Assembly: GCA_023213395.1 (NCBI GenBank)
Contig: CM041465.1
Location: 249,867,741-249,931,740 of the forward strand
DNA: 64,000 nucleotides
Direction of reading: 5' to 3'
Source: Cycas panzhihuaensis
Taxonomy: Eukaryota; Cycadophyta
Shown here: positions 45,216-58,240 of the stretch, in pieces
Position numbering within the stretch: position 1 is the stretch's first letter
Layout of the letters: the number at the start of each line of letters is the position of its first letter
Translations under genes and position numbers: made by a program
The notes under the pieces: generated by a model
What the model was told of the DNA's origin: nothing
Seen by the model: the letters and a program-made list of their open reading frames with translations, nothing else
Database searches by the model: none

Positions 45216-45552
45216 TACATTTCAATTGTAGATAATAAATGTTACTAAAAGTTCTCAAGCTTGACTATTGTAAACTCAGTTCATAAAATTGTAATATCAC
45301 CTTATTGCAATTATTAATTATGCACATGATCTGGCTAACATACCACCTACACACCATAGCTAAGACAATCTCTTAGGACTATCCCTCTGTGTGACCATGT
45401 GTAACATATAAACAATGGCTCTATGGTTCATACCACACAACATATGTACATGTGATTATTGGCTTTCATCTTTATGAAGAGTGTGTGTCATACCACATAG
45501 CCTATTGTAGTATGAGATACCATACAACAGACATTACTCATGTATATTTAAA
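43021..45552. other. AT-rich stretch without recognisable gene
   Basis: No ORF over 60 codons with family features and no LTR pair was found. A long (TA)n tract lies at 45139-45212. It may hold the decayed 3' part of COP1. Confidence 0.6.
45139..45212. repeat. (TA)n microsatellite
   Basis: About 36 TA units, the longest in the window. Confidence 0.95.
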
Positions 45553-45687
45553 ATAACAAGAGTATAGGGGATTCACTCAACCTTATCTTAAACATTAATC
45601 AAATATGACTACAGTATAAGGGATTCATTCAACCCTATATTAAACATCAATCCAATATAACTAGAGTATAGGGGATTCACTTAACCC
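45553..45687. repeat. 52 bp minisatellite, left part
   Basis: Two full units and a partial third, containing agtataggggattcac, recur at 45561, 45613 and 45665 (period 52). The array is cut by GYP3 and resumes at 55149-55215. Confidence 0.85.
45683..45687. repeat. Left target-site duplication of GYP3 (AACCC)
   Basis: It is identical to 55149-55153. The minisatellite unit reads continuously if GYP3 and one copy are removed. Confidence 0.9.
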
Positions 45688-47394
45688 TATTAAGCCATTT
45701 TCCTACCTTGCTTGAAAAAGTTAGAAATGAAAGCTCATGTATTTCAAAATAGGTTGCATACTTAGTCACAAATGTAATGGGAGCTTATACTATTAGTATT
45801 ATATCAAATCAAGGCACTTATGATTCACTTTTTTGAATGTGAAAGTGTGAAATACATGTAAACAAAACATTACTCTATGCCATGACTAGTAAATATAATT
45901 CATATGCCATGGTGACATATGGATGAATGTCATTGGTCAAAGTATATTCAATGTTATGGGGCCCACTCAATAGATTGATTTATTATCTTTTATAAAGAAT
46001 TTACATTCACTTTGCATTATGAAGAGTATACAAAGGAGTTTTCATTTAAACATTTTAACAAATATTTGGCAAACAGGATTAAAACAAGCGATCAATAATC
46101 TATTTGGCATTGATTTTACAAGATTGATTTTGATATCCAATCATTGGTGAACACTCGAAGACCTAGTAAGCTTCATATATGTAAATGTTCAAGCTCTTTT
46201 TAGTCATTGTTTGCCTAAAAAAGATGTCGACTCAATCATACATCTATGAAACTAGAAAACCATCGTCAAATAATAAAGGGCAAGGATTTTTTCCATAGCT
46301 CTAATGGCTTGTCCTTAATGTAAAAGTAACATTTGGTAGTCACAAAATATAGAAGAAAACAACTCAAATAATTGCAATTAATAATTTTCCAAGATAGGGT
46401 CATTGCCCAACATATAACAAATGACAGTCATTTCTTGTTTTCAAAGCTAATAAGGTAGAATTTAGTTAATTTTAGGTTATCAAAGGTAGAAATTTGATGG
46501 AGTTTCATTTCAAAGTATGATCTCTATTAATGGTGATTGTTAAAATAAAGACTCAACATTAAAAGGCAGGAAATCAAATAAAGAAGAGTTCAATAATTTT
46601 TTTGCTTAATCTACCCAATGATTAATCGAGACCCCAACTCTTTTACTTGGATTTTCCTTTATTACTTCTTTTTCTATAAGTTTTTGGCTATTCTTGGCTC
46701 GTGTTTATTTATTCTTGTTTTTTATTTATCCATACAATTGAGTTCCATAGAAGGATAGACCCTCATAACCAATCTCAGATACTTAGGGCGTGAATTTGTT
46801 TCTTGTATTGAGTATAGCTCATGGCCAATGCTTGATGTAAATATGAGCTCTTAGATCTTCTAATGAAGGAATATAATTGTATTTGGTTTACCCAATTTGT
46901 TGTGTTTTTTTTCTAGAGATTTAATTCTTTATGATTCAAAGGGATTAGTTTAGTATTATCCAATAAGTGTCTCTCTTGAAGAATGAAGAATTTTATGTTA
47001 TTGATAAGATAGATGTTTATTTGGTTTTGCTAATATGCCTATTTAACCAATAGCATATTAATGATCCTTTGAGGCCAGGACTACTAGTGATTTCAAATAT
47101 TTTCATATTCTCCTTCATTTCATCTTTGCTTCTATTTTTATTTTTTTCTCAAAAATAGAAAGAAGAAAAATAAATACAAGGCTATGTGCTTATTTAAAGC
47201 CTTGCACTATTCTTTTAGTATTCTTTATTGTATGTACTATAAAATACTCCATATTCTCTAGGAGTTGGAAGGAACTACAAAGAAGTAACTATTTTCAATT
47301 GATCCCTAGTTATTGTCTCTAAGATCATAGAACACCCGTAGGCTATTTTATGACAAACATAAATTTGGGGAGGGCATAATTACACAAGTCAACA
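45688..47394 (+). repeat. GYP3 5' LTR (1707 bp)
   Basis: It is similar to 53188-55148 but lacks about 260 bp present there (53347-53610). Its first two bases are TA; the other copy keeps TG. Confidence 0.88.
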
Positions 47395-48662
47395 AATTGA
47401 TGACCATAATGGGGGTGACCTCCTAAGAATTATTCTTTTTATCTTTTATATTGTGTTGCATAGATAGTTAGGGTATACCATTCTTTTTTCAAGTTGGTTG
47501 AATCATTAAGCCAATATACTCACTAAATGATAGCTCAAGTGCCTTAGACCAACATTTATTAAGACTTTCTCAAGAGGAAGATTTCTAGTTCACTAATAAT
47601 TTTAGTAATATTAAAGAAGAAGATGACTCTTTTTTTGAGCAAGAATTTAATGAATCAAAAAAACCACTAGATATGGTTGCTCAAGGCTAACAAAATATAA
47701 ACCAAAATCAGGGAAATAAACTTCTTGGATACATGATAGCCCTTTAGCACTTCAGGGCCAATGACCTGATATTCTAGTTAAGGCCTTGGAGGCTTACCCT
47801 AAATTTAATGGTGATAGGAGCATTATAATAGAGCATCACATTAAGAAGTTTTCATATGTGTGCATGATTTTTAACATCACCAAGCCCAACCTCACCATTA
47901 GATTGCTTGTATATTCCCTATAGATGGTACTACGACCCAGTTCTATACATTGCCAAATGCTTTAATAACTAATTAGGATGGTTCAATCTAATAACTCAAA
48001 GGTAAATATGGTAGTAGAAAAACTTTGGCAACATTAATAAATGAGTTGTCTAATATAAAGAAAGGCATAAGAGAATCCACCACAAAATATAAGGATATAT
48101 TTGAATTAATACTTAAGCAAATATAAGTTTCAAATAAGCCTCCATAAGTGATCCTCATGGAATGGTCCTTGGATGGTTTAGATTATGGTGTTAGAATCAT
48201 GATTACGATGAAAGAAATTGTTGATTTCCAAGCAACCAAATATTTGGCTCTTTCTTTATGGATAGATATAGAAAAACCTCTTTTCCATTTCACACTAACC
48301 TAAGAAGGGAGACTTTGCCTTAAACACAATGCCAATAGATATTAGGGAACCCACAAGTTATAACTAGATGATTAAACAATGAAGTATAATATTGGAAACA
48401 ACAAGCTAAAGGTAAAGAACAATAACTTATTTCCATGTTCAAGAGACCAAAGACAAAACCTACAAATACTTTTCTAGAGGAAGATTTTAATGCTATGATA
48501 ATGGATGAACAAGGCATTCAATTTAAATATTTATTTGGTCATGGATATGATGATGAGGCTTCACCATCTAGTTGCAAAAACTTGGGAGGTATAATGGCTT
48601 CCCTTGATGCTATAGAGGAATTAGAGGTTCCTCCTCCTAATTTGGCTTTGTTAATTAAATAG
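47395..48662 (+). pseudogene. GYP3 gag (remnant)
   Basis: Near 47790-47925 a frame reads YPKFNGDRS, EHHIKKFSYVC and RLLVYSL, matching the start of gypsy gag capsids (Phe-Asn-Gly-Asp then a helix). The rest is broken by stops. The open frame 48435-48662 (75 codons) is acidic and may be the gag C-terminal part; I cannot assign it to a domain. Confidence 0.7.
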
Positions 48663-49019
48663 TAAGTAAGATAAGGAGCTCAAAATATTATTGGGTAGAA
48701 GATTGTTATTATTGTTGTTGTTGATAGACCAGAAAAGGCAAATAGAGATAGCACTTCTCTAAAGCTTCTTTATATCACTAGAGTCCCAATTGTAGATGGG
48801 AATCAAAAAACTTTTGATGGGAAGATGGAAAATGAGTATGACATCTTGAAAGATATGAGGAAACATCCTACTAGGATGAATTTATTCTAAGTGATGAAGC
48901 TTCCTAATTAGATGTCCAAGTTGATGAATGTGTTACAATAATAAAGGAACCCAAATGCTAATGCATCACATTAAGATGAAATCATATACACTACAATATT
49001 ACCTCAAAGGTACACTAAT

Positions 49020-49410
49020 TCTCCTTTTTATGCTTTGTTAAACATTCATGATGATTTTGTGCTATATAATTGTATTATGAACATAGGGGATGCTCATAAT
49101 GTTATGTCCTATGTTATCATGAAGGCTCTAGGGTTAGAAGGTATGAATCTAGTACAATAGGTCTTAGTCTTGGATACTAAACCTAAAACAATAATTTGTG
49201 ATATAAAAGACCTAGTGGTACCTTTAACATATCCTAAGATTACCACGTTTATTACTGTTATAGTGGTAGATATGCTTATAGTTTATGACATGTTATTAGG
49301 TAGGGAATAGGTGTATAACATTGGTGTAATTCCTAATCTGAGGATGGGGAATATCATGTTTCCTTATGGGAAGAACCTCATCACTCTTATAGTTGAATAG
49401 AGATATAGGA
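49020..49410 (+). pseudogene. GYP3 protease (active site lost)
   Basis: The sequence reads YNCIMNIGDAHNVMSYVIMKALGL in split form at about 49067-49137. This aligns with the protease strand where Asp-Ser-Gly-Ala is expected; here it is Asn-Ile-Gly-Asp, so the catalytic aspartate is gone. The later VYDMLLGRE segment matches the conserved leucine-leucine motif. Confidence 0.72.
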
Positions 49411-49629
49411 ATCATATTGAAAGCACAGTAGGATTATCTTCTTGTTTCTCTTTTGATTTAAGTGGTCTTGGGACCCAGACCATGCTACAACCAAATGATC
49501 CACTACAAACCCTATAAGAGGAACAATACTACTTAGATCTCAAGAAACAAGATATACTATTGAAATGTCATTTTATGGAGAATGATCAAATCAATAAGTA
49601 GGTACATGCATTGTCATCTGAACTCCAAA

Positions 49630-49965
49630 TGATGAGTCACTCATATTTTCATCTAAGTTGTTGTTTGATAACACTAATAACACTGCAAAATATGAAGCTT
49701 TAGTCTTGGGTTATCTAAATCCATTGATTTAAAGATCAAGTTACTAAAGATCAATGGAGATTCTAGATTGATTATCAATCAAGTAAGAAATTTTTACTCC
49801 ACTAAATACCATAGAGTTAAAGCATATAAATAGAGAGTATGGAATATGCTTAAATAATTTAATGTTGTTATATTGAAACATGTTCTAAGAGAATAGGATC
49901 AGTTGGCCGATTCCTTAGTAATTGCTACCTCTCTTCTGGATGCTTCATATCAGTCCCTCAATAAG
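49630..49965 (+). pseudogene. GYP3 plant/archaeal-type RNase HI, upstream of reverse transcriptase
   Basis: The sequence reads TPNDESLIFSSKLLFDNTNN, then TAKYEALVLGY, INGDSRLIINQVRNFYSTKY and HVLRE-x-DQLADSLVIATSL across two frames. It contains the Glu, Asp and final Asp active-site segments of RNase HI; the first strand with the first Asp is missing or unrecognisable. It is followed by a segment (LIPDNAQYWKVFYSD) that I recall following this RNase H in some plant gypsy proteins. Reverse transcriptase comes about 500 bp later. Confidence 0.85.
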
Positions 49966-50379
49966 TAATAATTTGCAGAAGTAATTACCAAACCTTTAAT
50001 CCCAGATAATGCTCAATATTGGAAAGTTTTTTATAGTGATAAATAGTTAGCAGACTTCTTGCAAGGCAAGTAGACTTCATAGCCTTGAAGTTGCTTGAGG
50101 AGGAAGATTAAGTTGCTTATAAATTAAAAGAAGGTATGGATCTCAATTTTAACTTAGATCTACTCATAATGAATAAGATATGCAAGAGGGTAATATGATT
50201 AGAATCTATTTTTAATTATAGGGATGCTAGTAAGAAAAGTACCATTCAGGAGGAAATACTTAAGAGAACTATGTAGCTAGATGTTCTAGTTAATCTTAGT
50301 ACCCTTGAAGATCCTGCAATGATATACATAGGCCTAGACTATATAAATGAAGAGAAGAAGAGTTTGGTCGGACTCTATA

Positions 50380-51720
50380 TGGAGTTCAAAGACATATTTG
50401 CATGGTCATACTAGGACTTGAAAAGTTTCAAGCCTAAGATTATGCAACATGCCAATCCTTTAAAGTAAGGAACTAAGCCATTTAGGCAAAAGTAAAGGCT
50501 TCTAAACCCCAAGTTGATGGATTTCATTTGGAGTAAATTCTAAAACTTGGGGATGTTAGAATAATTTTTCAAGTAAGATTTTTATCCTAGTAATTAATCT
50601 TGTGCCAGTTAGAAAGAATAATGGCAATATCAGGTGATGTGTGAATTTCAAAAACCTTAATGTTGCTTTAGTCAAAGATAACTACCCATTGTCTCAAATG
50701 GAGAAAGTGTTGCAAATGGTTATGAGTTTTGAATTCATGTCTTTGTTGGACAATTTATCTAGATATAATCAATTTTTAGTTGCAGAAGGGGACAATTACA
50801 AGACAACTTTCACAACTATCTAGGGCACCTTTGCATACAAGAAGATGCCATTTGGTCTTATGAATGCTAAGTCAACTTTCCAAAGAGTACTGAACCAAGC
50901 ATTTAAAAGTTTGATTAGAGTAATCATGATAATCTATTTAGATAATTTCATAGTTTTTTTCTAAATGTAAGTCCAATAATATAAAGCATCTCAAAGTTAT
51001 TTTTTAGAGGTACAAAGAATTTGGGATATCCTTAAATCCTAAGAAGATTATTTTTGGGGTGATGATAGGTAAGTTACTTAGTCATATAGTAACCAAAAAT
51101 GGTGCTTATGTGGATCTAGAGATTGTTAAGGTGATAAGGGAACTACCTCTACCTTTAAATAAGAAGGGTGTTTAATCTTTCTTTGAAAAGATTCATACTA
51201 AACTTTGCAAGGATAACACTTCTAATTAATGTCTTACTTAAGAAAAATTCAAATTTCAAATGGGCATCTAAATCCAAGGCACCATTTAATCAAACTAAGG
51301 ATTGTATAGCCAAAGCCCCAACCTTGGTGAGTCCTAATTTTGATAAAGATTTTACTATTTATTATTATGTTGCTAATGTCGCCTATGTTGCTATGTTAGT
51401 CGAAAGGGATGTTGAATGCAAGGAGAAGCTAATCTCCTTTATGAGCAAGTCTTTGAAGGACTATCAATTGAACTACATTTTCACAAAGTAGTAAGCCTCT
51501 GCTTTGGTAAAAGCAGTGGAAAATTTTAGGCCTTACATCATACATAGTCACACCACAATATACATCACTTAATCTCTAATGAAAGTATTATTAAATCAAG
51601 CAGCGCTTATAAGTAAGTGAGCCAAATGGTTAGCTAAATTTTAGGAGGTATATTTAGAAACAAAACATATTAAGTTGGTTAAAGGGCAAGGATTTTGTTA
51701 GCTTACCTCTGCAACACAAG
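50380..51720 (+). pseudogene. GYP3 reverse transcriptase and RNase H (broken)
   Basis: From about 50437, KPKIMQHANPLK and KPFRQK lead into reverse transcriptase. The open frame 50641-50823 has VNFKNLNVALVKDNYPLSQM, LLDNLSRYNQ and TTFTT. After a stop, GTFAYKKMPFGLMNA and IYLDNFIVF follow (about 50932-50958); the second catalytic Asp is Asn, an inactivating change. RNase H begins in the frame 51168-51491 (YYYVANVAYVAMLV; ending YQLNYIFTK), with a weak continuation to about 51720. Confidence 0.87.
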
Positions 51721-51879
51721 TAGAGTAGTTGTTGTAAATAGAGATAGAACTTAATCAAGGCCCTAAATAGGTAAACAACCTAACCCTAATTCAAGGGGTT
51801 AATGTTGATTCTATTGATTAATTTGATTTTTTTCCTCTAGTATTATTTTTTATTTGGAGAATGGTATGTATCTTGAGAA

Positions 51880-53060
51880 TTTGGATAAAAAGAGAAGAAG
51901 CTCTCTCAAATTGAGATCAAGGCCATATGTCCTCTTAGAGGAATAATAACATAAAATAAGTTGTGATGGTATTCTATTAAAATATCTTAAAATGAAGGAA
52001 TCCATCCAAGTACTCGATGAGTTTCATGATGGCTTGTGTGGTGGCCACACTTTAGTAGAGGCCACAACCCATAAGATCATTATGATTAGTTATTTTTAGC
52101 TAAATATTTTCATAGGTGCTTTTCAAAAGGCAAGGAGTTGCCTTGCTTATTAAAGGTCTATAGGCAAACTGAGACTTATTACCTTACCTTTAAAACTTGT
52201 TTTTGCTTAATAACCTTTTGAAAAATCAGGCTTAGATTTTATTGGCTTGATTATTCTCTTATTGAGCAAAGGGCATTCTTTCATTCTCATAGCCACAAAT
52301 TATTTCAATAGGTGGTCAAAAGTAATCCTTTCTAAAAGAGCAAATATAATAGTTGTAATAAATCTCTTGGAATAGGTTTTGATGCCCAGGTTTAGAGTAC
52401 CATTTCAATTGGTTTCTAATAATGGTACAACTTTTATTTCATATCAGATGTTGAAATTTTATCAAGGTTTGATATTAATTTGAGTACTTCTTCAAATTAT
52501 TGTCCATAAGGAAATGGACTTGCCAAATATACAAACAAAACTCCAGTAAGGATTCTAAAAAGGACCATTAAACATAATAAAAGAAATTAGCATGAAAAGA
52601 TCTTCCAAGTCCTGTGGACTACTAAAATTGCTACTCACCCTACTTGTTGGTTTATAGCAAGGAGGCCATTCCTCCACCCCATCTTGTTCATAGAAATCTG
52701 CAACTAATTACTTTTGAGGAAGGTATATTATTAGTTACAAGGAGATTGTAAGATTTGATTGCTCTAAAGGAGGTAAGATAAGAAGTAGAGGGCACTCCCC
52801 ATCACCATCAAGCCAAAGTTAAGATGCATTTTAATAGAGCTGCTATTGGTAGAAAAGACTTTCATATTTATGATAAAGTTTTAATGTGGGATAAAGTCAA
52901 AGATAAGCTTAGAGCCTGTCATAAATTTGACTCTTTATAGCTTAGCCCATTAGAGATAGTTGATAAAATTAGAGAGAATGCTTTTAGTCTTAAGGATTCA
53001 GATGAAACATTGTTGCTAATTCTAGTGAAGGGCATTTATCTTAAACTTTCTATCTCCTAA
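51880..53060 (+). pseudogene. GYP3 integrase (remnant)
   Basis: Recognisable pieces include HDGLCGGHTLVEATTHKI (zinc-binding region), SGLDFIGLI with the first catalytic Asp, LIATNYFNRWSK, VSNNGTTFI (Asn where the second Asp is expected) and GNGLAKYTNK (Lys/Ala where the catalytic Glu segment should be). The C-terminal part is seen near 52800-53040. It is heavily decayed. Confidence 0.78.
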
Positions 53061-53187
53061 TCTTGTATTTTTTGATAATTCTTATAAATAGTTGTATTTA
53101 TTTTATTCTTAGTTTAGGATTTACTTTTAATTTAGTAGTTGCTTTCACTCAACCCACTAAGGGTTAACCAAAATCAAGGAAGTTAAA

Positions 53188-55148
53188 TGTTAGTCAATTT
53201 TCTTACCTTTCTTGAAAAAGTTATATATGAAAGCCCCTGTGTTTATAAATGGTTCATGCACATAGTCACAAATATAATGGGGTATTATAGTATTAGTATT
53301 AGATCAGATTAAGGCACTTATGATGTTTCATTTTGAATGTAAAAGTGTCTTATTATCATAGTTTATGCCTTAGGTGGGGGTTAAAGTCTATTTGCAATTA
53401 TTATTATGTATTTTACAAACTCAAAGATGTGAGTATGATGACTCAACTACTCATATGCAAGATCCTAAGGAGGTATTATAAAGGGCTAAAGTATTCAAAT
53501 GTGCAAGCATGAAATACAGTTCATTTAACAATGGATTTTGAAATACACACTTACATCTCCACACTTGAGCAAATGGGTGGATTTAGTTTACTTTTTTGAA
53601 TGTGAAAGTGTGAAATACATGGATATGATACATTGTACTACACAATGACTAGTAAATATGGTTGATGTGGCATGGTGACATGTGGATGAATGTCATTAGT
53701 TAGAGGATCTTTAGTGTTGTGGGGCCCACTTGGTAGCTTGATTTATTATCTTTTATAAATATTTTACATTCACTTTGCATTATAATGAGTATACAAAGGA
53801 GTTTTCATTAAAGTATTTAGTAAATATTTAGTGGGTAGGTTCAAAACATGTAATCGACAATCTATTTGGCATTGATTTTGATGTCCAATCATTGATGAAA
53901 ACTTAGAAATTTAGTAAGCTTCAAATATGCAAAATCTTTAGCTCTTTTCCACCATTGTTTACCTAAAAATGATGTTGACTCAAACATGAATTTGCAAAAC
54001 AACCAAACGACTGTCAAATAATAAAGGATAAGGATTTTGTTGTTCATCATTAGCTACAGCTCCAATGGATTGTCCCTAATGTAAAATTGAATATTTGGTA
54101 GATGCAAAAGATTGGAGAAAATAAGTTAAACAATTGTGGTTAATAATTGCCAAAGACAAGGTCATTACCCATCATATAACAAATGGTGATTATTTCTTAT
54201 TTCAAAGTTAACAAGGTAATACTTGGTTAAATTTTGGACATCGAAGGTACATATTTAGTGGAGTATCATTTCAAGGTATGATCTTTATAGATGGGTGACT
54301 TTTACAATGGAGACTTAGCATTAAAAGGTAGGAAATCAAATGAAAAAGGGTTCCATGATTCTTCTACTTGGTCTACCTAGTGATTATCTAAGACTCCAAC
54401 TCATTTACTTAGTTTTTCCTCTATAACTTCTTTTTTTGTAAGTTTTTGGGCCATTCTTAGCCTATGTTTATTTGTTTTTGTTCTAAAGTTATCCATACAA
54501 ATGAGCATCACAAAAGGATAGACCCTGGTAACTAATCTAGAACACTCATGCCTTGGATTTGTTTCCTATATTGAGTACAGTTCATAGCCAACGCTTGATA
54601 TAAATGTGAGCTCATAGATCTTCTAATGAATAAATATAATTGCATTTGGTTTACCCAATCTATTGTGTTCTTTTGTAAGAGATTTAATTCTTTATGATTC
54701 AAAGGGATCTATTTGGTGTTATCCAATAAGTGCCTATCTTGAAGAATGAAGAATTTTATGTTGTTAATAAGACAAGTGTTTATTTGGTTATGCTAGTATG
54801 CCTATTTAATGAACAACATATTAATAATCCTCAAAGACATTTTCTTATTCCCCTTCATCTCATCTTTGCTTTTGTTTTTAGTTTTTGCCTAAAAATAGAA
54901 ACTACAAAAATGAAAAACAAAAACAAAAATATAAGGTAATATATTTATGCAAATCTCTATACTATTCTTTTAGTATTCTTTGATATACATATTATAGAAC
55001 TCTCTACATTCTTTAGGAGTTAGAAAGAACTGTAGATAAGTAATTATTCGTGGTTTATCCTTAGCTATTATGCCTAGGATTATATAATACTCATAGGCCA
55101 TCTTATGACAAACATAAATTTAAGAGGTCACAATCACATAGGTCAATA
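53188..55148 (+). repeat. GYP3 3' LTR (1961 bp)
   Basis: It begins TGTTAGTCAATTTTC, which aligns with 45688, and ends before AACCC. It contains about 260 bp not present in the 5' LTR, bounded by the direct repeat ttttgaatgt-aaagtgt at 53329 and 53595. Confidence 0.9.
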
Positions 55149-55215
55149 AACCCTATGTTAGACATCAATCAAATATAACTAGAGCAAAGAGGATTTAATC
55201 AACCCTATCTTAAAC
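55149..55215. repeat. Right target-site duplication of GYP3 and 52 bp minisatellite, right part
   Basis: AACCC at 55149-55153 is followed by a continuing unit (ctatgttagacatcaatc and onward) and the start of the next unit, restoring the array begun at 45553. Confidence 0.85.
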
Positions 55216-55808
55216 AAAAGTTTAACACATTTAAAATAGTTCCAAGAGATTGAAATAGTAATGGAAACATATATTTATGCCACTTACCAAATCTATCCCC
55301 TTCACAGGGTGGAGACATAATCCTAAGTAATTTCTCTAAGTGCAATCTTATTTGCTTAATAATACTACTCTATGAATCTAAACAAGACAATAACCTAACA
55401 TAACTCATTTACACCAAAGATAAATCCTATAAAGCATAAGAAAGGTACTCTTCATCCTATTTCAATAATTTAAAACATAGGGGGTACACTCTTCACCCTA
55501 TTCAATAATTCAGAACATATGGAAGGCACTCTTCACCCTATTTAACAGAGTGTGACCAAGCAAAACTCATATGTCCAATAGAATTAGACTAAAGAATGAG
55601 ATTGAAATTTTCATTTGCCAAATAAAATTAAATTAGAGAGTGACCAAACTAAATTTATCTATCTATTTGAAGTTAATTAAATAATAATCATACAACAAAG
55701 CCAACTTTCCATTATTTGTTCATTCATTTATTTTACCAAACATTTGGCATATAACTTCTATACATATCAACTCCTCCCAATCAATTGGACAGAAATAACA
55801 TTTCAACA
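55216..55808. other. AT-rich stretch with short 41 bp tandem repeat
   Basis: Three copies of a degenerate unit with actcttcaccctatt start at about 55447, 55488 and 55529 (period about 41). There is no gene signature. LIN2 ORF1 would be expected upstream of ORF2 but is not recognised here. Confidence 0.6.
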
Positions 55809-57285
55809 ATGGCCTGGAACATAAAGGGTATTGGTCACCACCACTTCTACAAACACATAAATCTAAAATGTATAGTATGACAACATCATTCTCATTTTTT
55901 AGTTTTAATAGAAACTCATATTATGTATAAAAGTAACATGTAACACACAATTCAAAGTATCTGGCTATTGGCTTAATGGAAAGTAATCATTGCAGATCAA
56001 CCCGACGAAGGACTCTGTATTATATGGAACAACTAGTGGAAGATACTTCAGTATATTGTAAGCCCTTTTCAAGATTGGCTATGTTTGAAAATGGAAAAGG
56101 ATTAATTCATTTATTGGGTCATCGAAGTCTATGCCTGTATTAATGCTCGTATTAGATATGATTCATGGTAAGTTTCAGTAGGTGATCTAAATAATAATTA
56201 GGCGGACCATGACCATATTTTGCTATTGGGGGACTTCAATTTTGTGGAATATCCTAATGAAAAATTGAGTGATAAATTCAAAAGACCTTAATAAAGAGAT
56301 AATTTAATATTTGTCGAACTTAAAGATGTGCTAAGGCTTTTTGAACTTCCTTGGAAGGGGTCTCTAAAATTTACACGGACTAACAACTGGCAAGGTAGTA
56401 ATCACATTACAGAAAGGCTAGATAAAGTCTACATATCGAATTCTCTTAGCCATTTCATTGCTTAATACCAATACATCTTGATGAATGTGGTCGTAATATC
56501 TAATCATGTTCCTATCAAGACCCAATTCTCCACTGGGGCTAACTCTTCCACTATAGGGAAGACAATGTTCAAATTTAACACAAGTTTGCTTAAATTATAG
56601 GACTTTAAGATTGACCTTCGATAATGGTGGGAGGAACTACATACTAGCTCAAATGTTTTAGATAATCCTAGTGCTTAGTGGACAATGATTATGAAGGGTC
56701 TTAAATCTTGCATCAAGATATTTGGTAAAGAATGCAAACATAAATTTAAAGAACAAAGGGAAGCCATGTTGACTGCCATTTATGACATGCAAAAGGAATT
56801 TGAAGAAGGTAAAGGTTTGTATGATCTCCAATCAAGGCTTTGTGACTTCAATGACCAATTTCTTCTAATGCAAAAATAAGAAGTTTAAAAATGGAGAGCA
56901 TGGTCTAATATTCAATGGAAACTTCGTGTTGATCATAATTTAAAATTCTTTAATGACTATGCTAAAGCAATGCAACATCAATAGACTCTTAAGTGTCTAC
57001 AAGTTTCCCCTATGGAGATTACATACTCGCACTAAAAAAATCAAGTCAAGATTCTCTATCACTTAGATTATAGACCACTTGGGCTACTCTATTACCAGGG
57101 CCAAAGCTGCTCAAATTATACTTTCCAAGGTTAATCCAATCCCTAAGGAGTTCTATAGAAATCTTAATGTTTCTTTTAGCAGACCGATTACTAAGGAGGA
57201 AATATACAAAATTATGATGAAGCCTTCCAAAAAAAAATCTCTCAGTCTGGATGGAATGCCTATTGAGCTCTTATTGGCTATAGAT

Positions 57286-58240
57286 TCTGATGAAGTGCCT
57301 CATATTTTAGCAGAAGTAGCAAAAGAGGTTCATCGTATAAGTAGAATACACCCAACTATCAATGCAACCATGGTATCTTTGATTCCAAAAGGTGGTACTC
57401 CATCCACCATCCATCAATGGAGACCCATAAGTCTCTACAACACCTAGTATAAGATAATAACCAAAATCTTAGCCAATTGGTTCAAAGAGTTACTTCCTTA
57501 GGTTGTTAATGAAAATCAAATAGCCTTCATAAAAGCCCAACGTATAGTGGATAACATAATTATGATTGTTGAAGCTCTTCATACTATACATACAAAAAGG
57601 TAATAAGTTGCTCTACTCAAATTGGATATTTATGAAGCTTATGACACAATGGAATGGGACTTTCATTTTGCCATTCTTTCCCAAAGAGGCTTACAATTAG
57701 ACCATATCAGCTAGATCAAAGCCATGATCTCTTTAGTTTCAATGGCTATAAAAATCAATGGCTCAACTAATGGACTTATCTATATGAGTAGAGGAATTCG
57801 CTAAGGATGCTCCTTATCTCCCTATCTATTTGCGATCGCCATGGATAACCTCTTTTCTTTATTAATATGGCTTTAGTTAGTGGGTCTTCTCCAAGGGGTT
57901 TCTATTGATGGAATAGAGATCATAGTGCATCATATCTTTGTAGATGATACCATTTTTTTGGGCCAACCCTCACATATAGAAATCAGTGTCTAGAGCCAAA
58001 CACTTAATGTTTTTGGTCTCGCAGTAGGGATGATGATCAATCATAGTAAATATAATATCATCTTCAATGAAGTAGGTATAGAGGCTTAATCCACTTTGGT
58101 GACAAATCTTGGAGTTCTAATTGCCCCTAAATCCATGATATTCAAATACTTAATCATCTCTATGGGTGTTTCTAGATTAAAATTTATTGATTGGCACCCT
58201 TATATTCTAAAAATCAAGAAGAAGCTGGACACTTGGCCAT
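57286..58240 (+). repeat. LIN2 reverse transcriptase tandem duplication, copy 1
   Basis: It starts near gatgaagtgcct (57289) and ends near gacacttggcca (58239). It is repeated head-to-tail with a period of about 954 bp (57937/58891 and 57289/58244 as anchors). Copies differ at many positions. Copy 1 has SRGIR where copy 2 has SRGIHQGCPLSPYLF. Confidence 0.92.

Larger units (their letters stand above)
45688..55148 (+). mobile_element. GYP3: Ty3/gypsy element with RNase HI upstream of reverse transcriptase
   Basis: The LTRs are 45688-47394 and 53188-55148, flanked by AACCC. The interior holds gag, protease, plant-type RNase HI, reverse transcriptase, gypsy RNase H and integrase, all on the plus strand and heavily mutated. 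It is very AT-rich compared with GYP2. The bases after the 5' LTR (ttgatgaccataatggggg) should include the primer-binding site, but no tRNA can be assigned with confidence. Confidence 0.9.
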
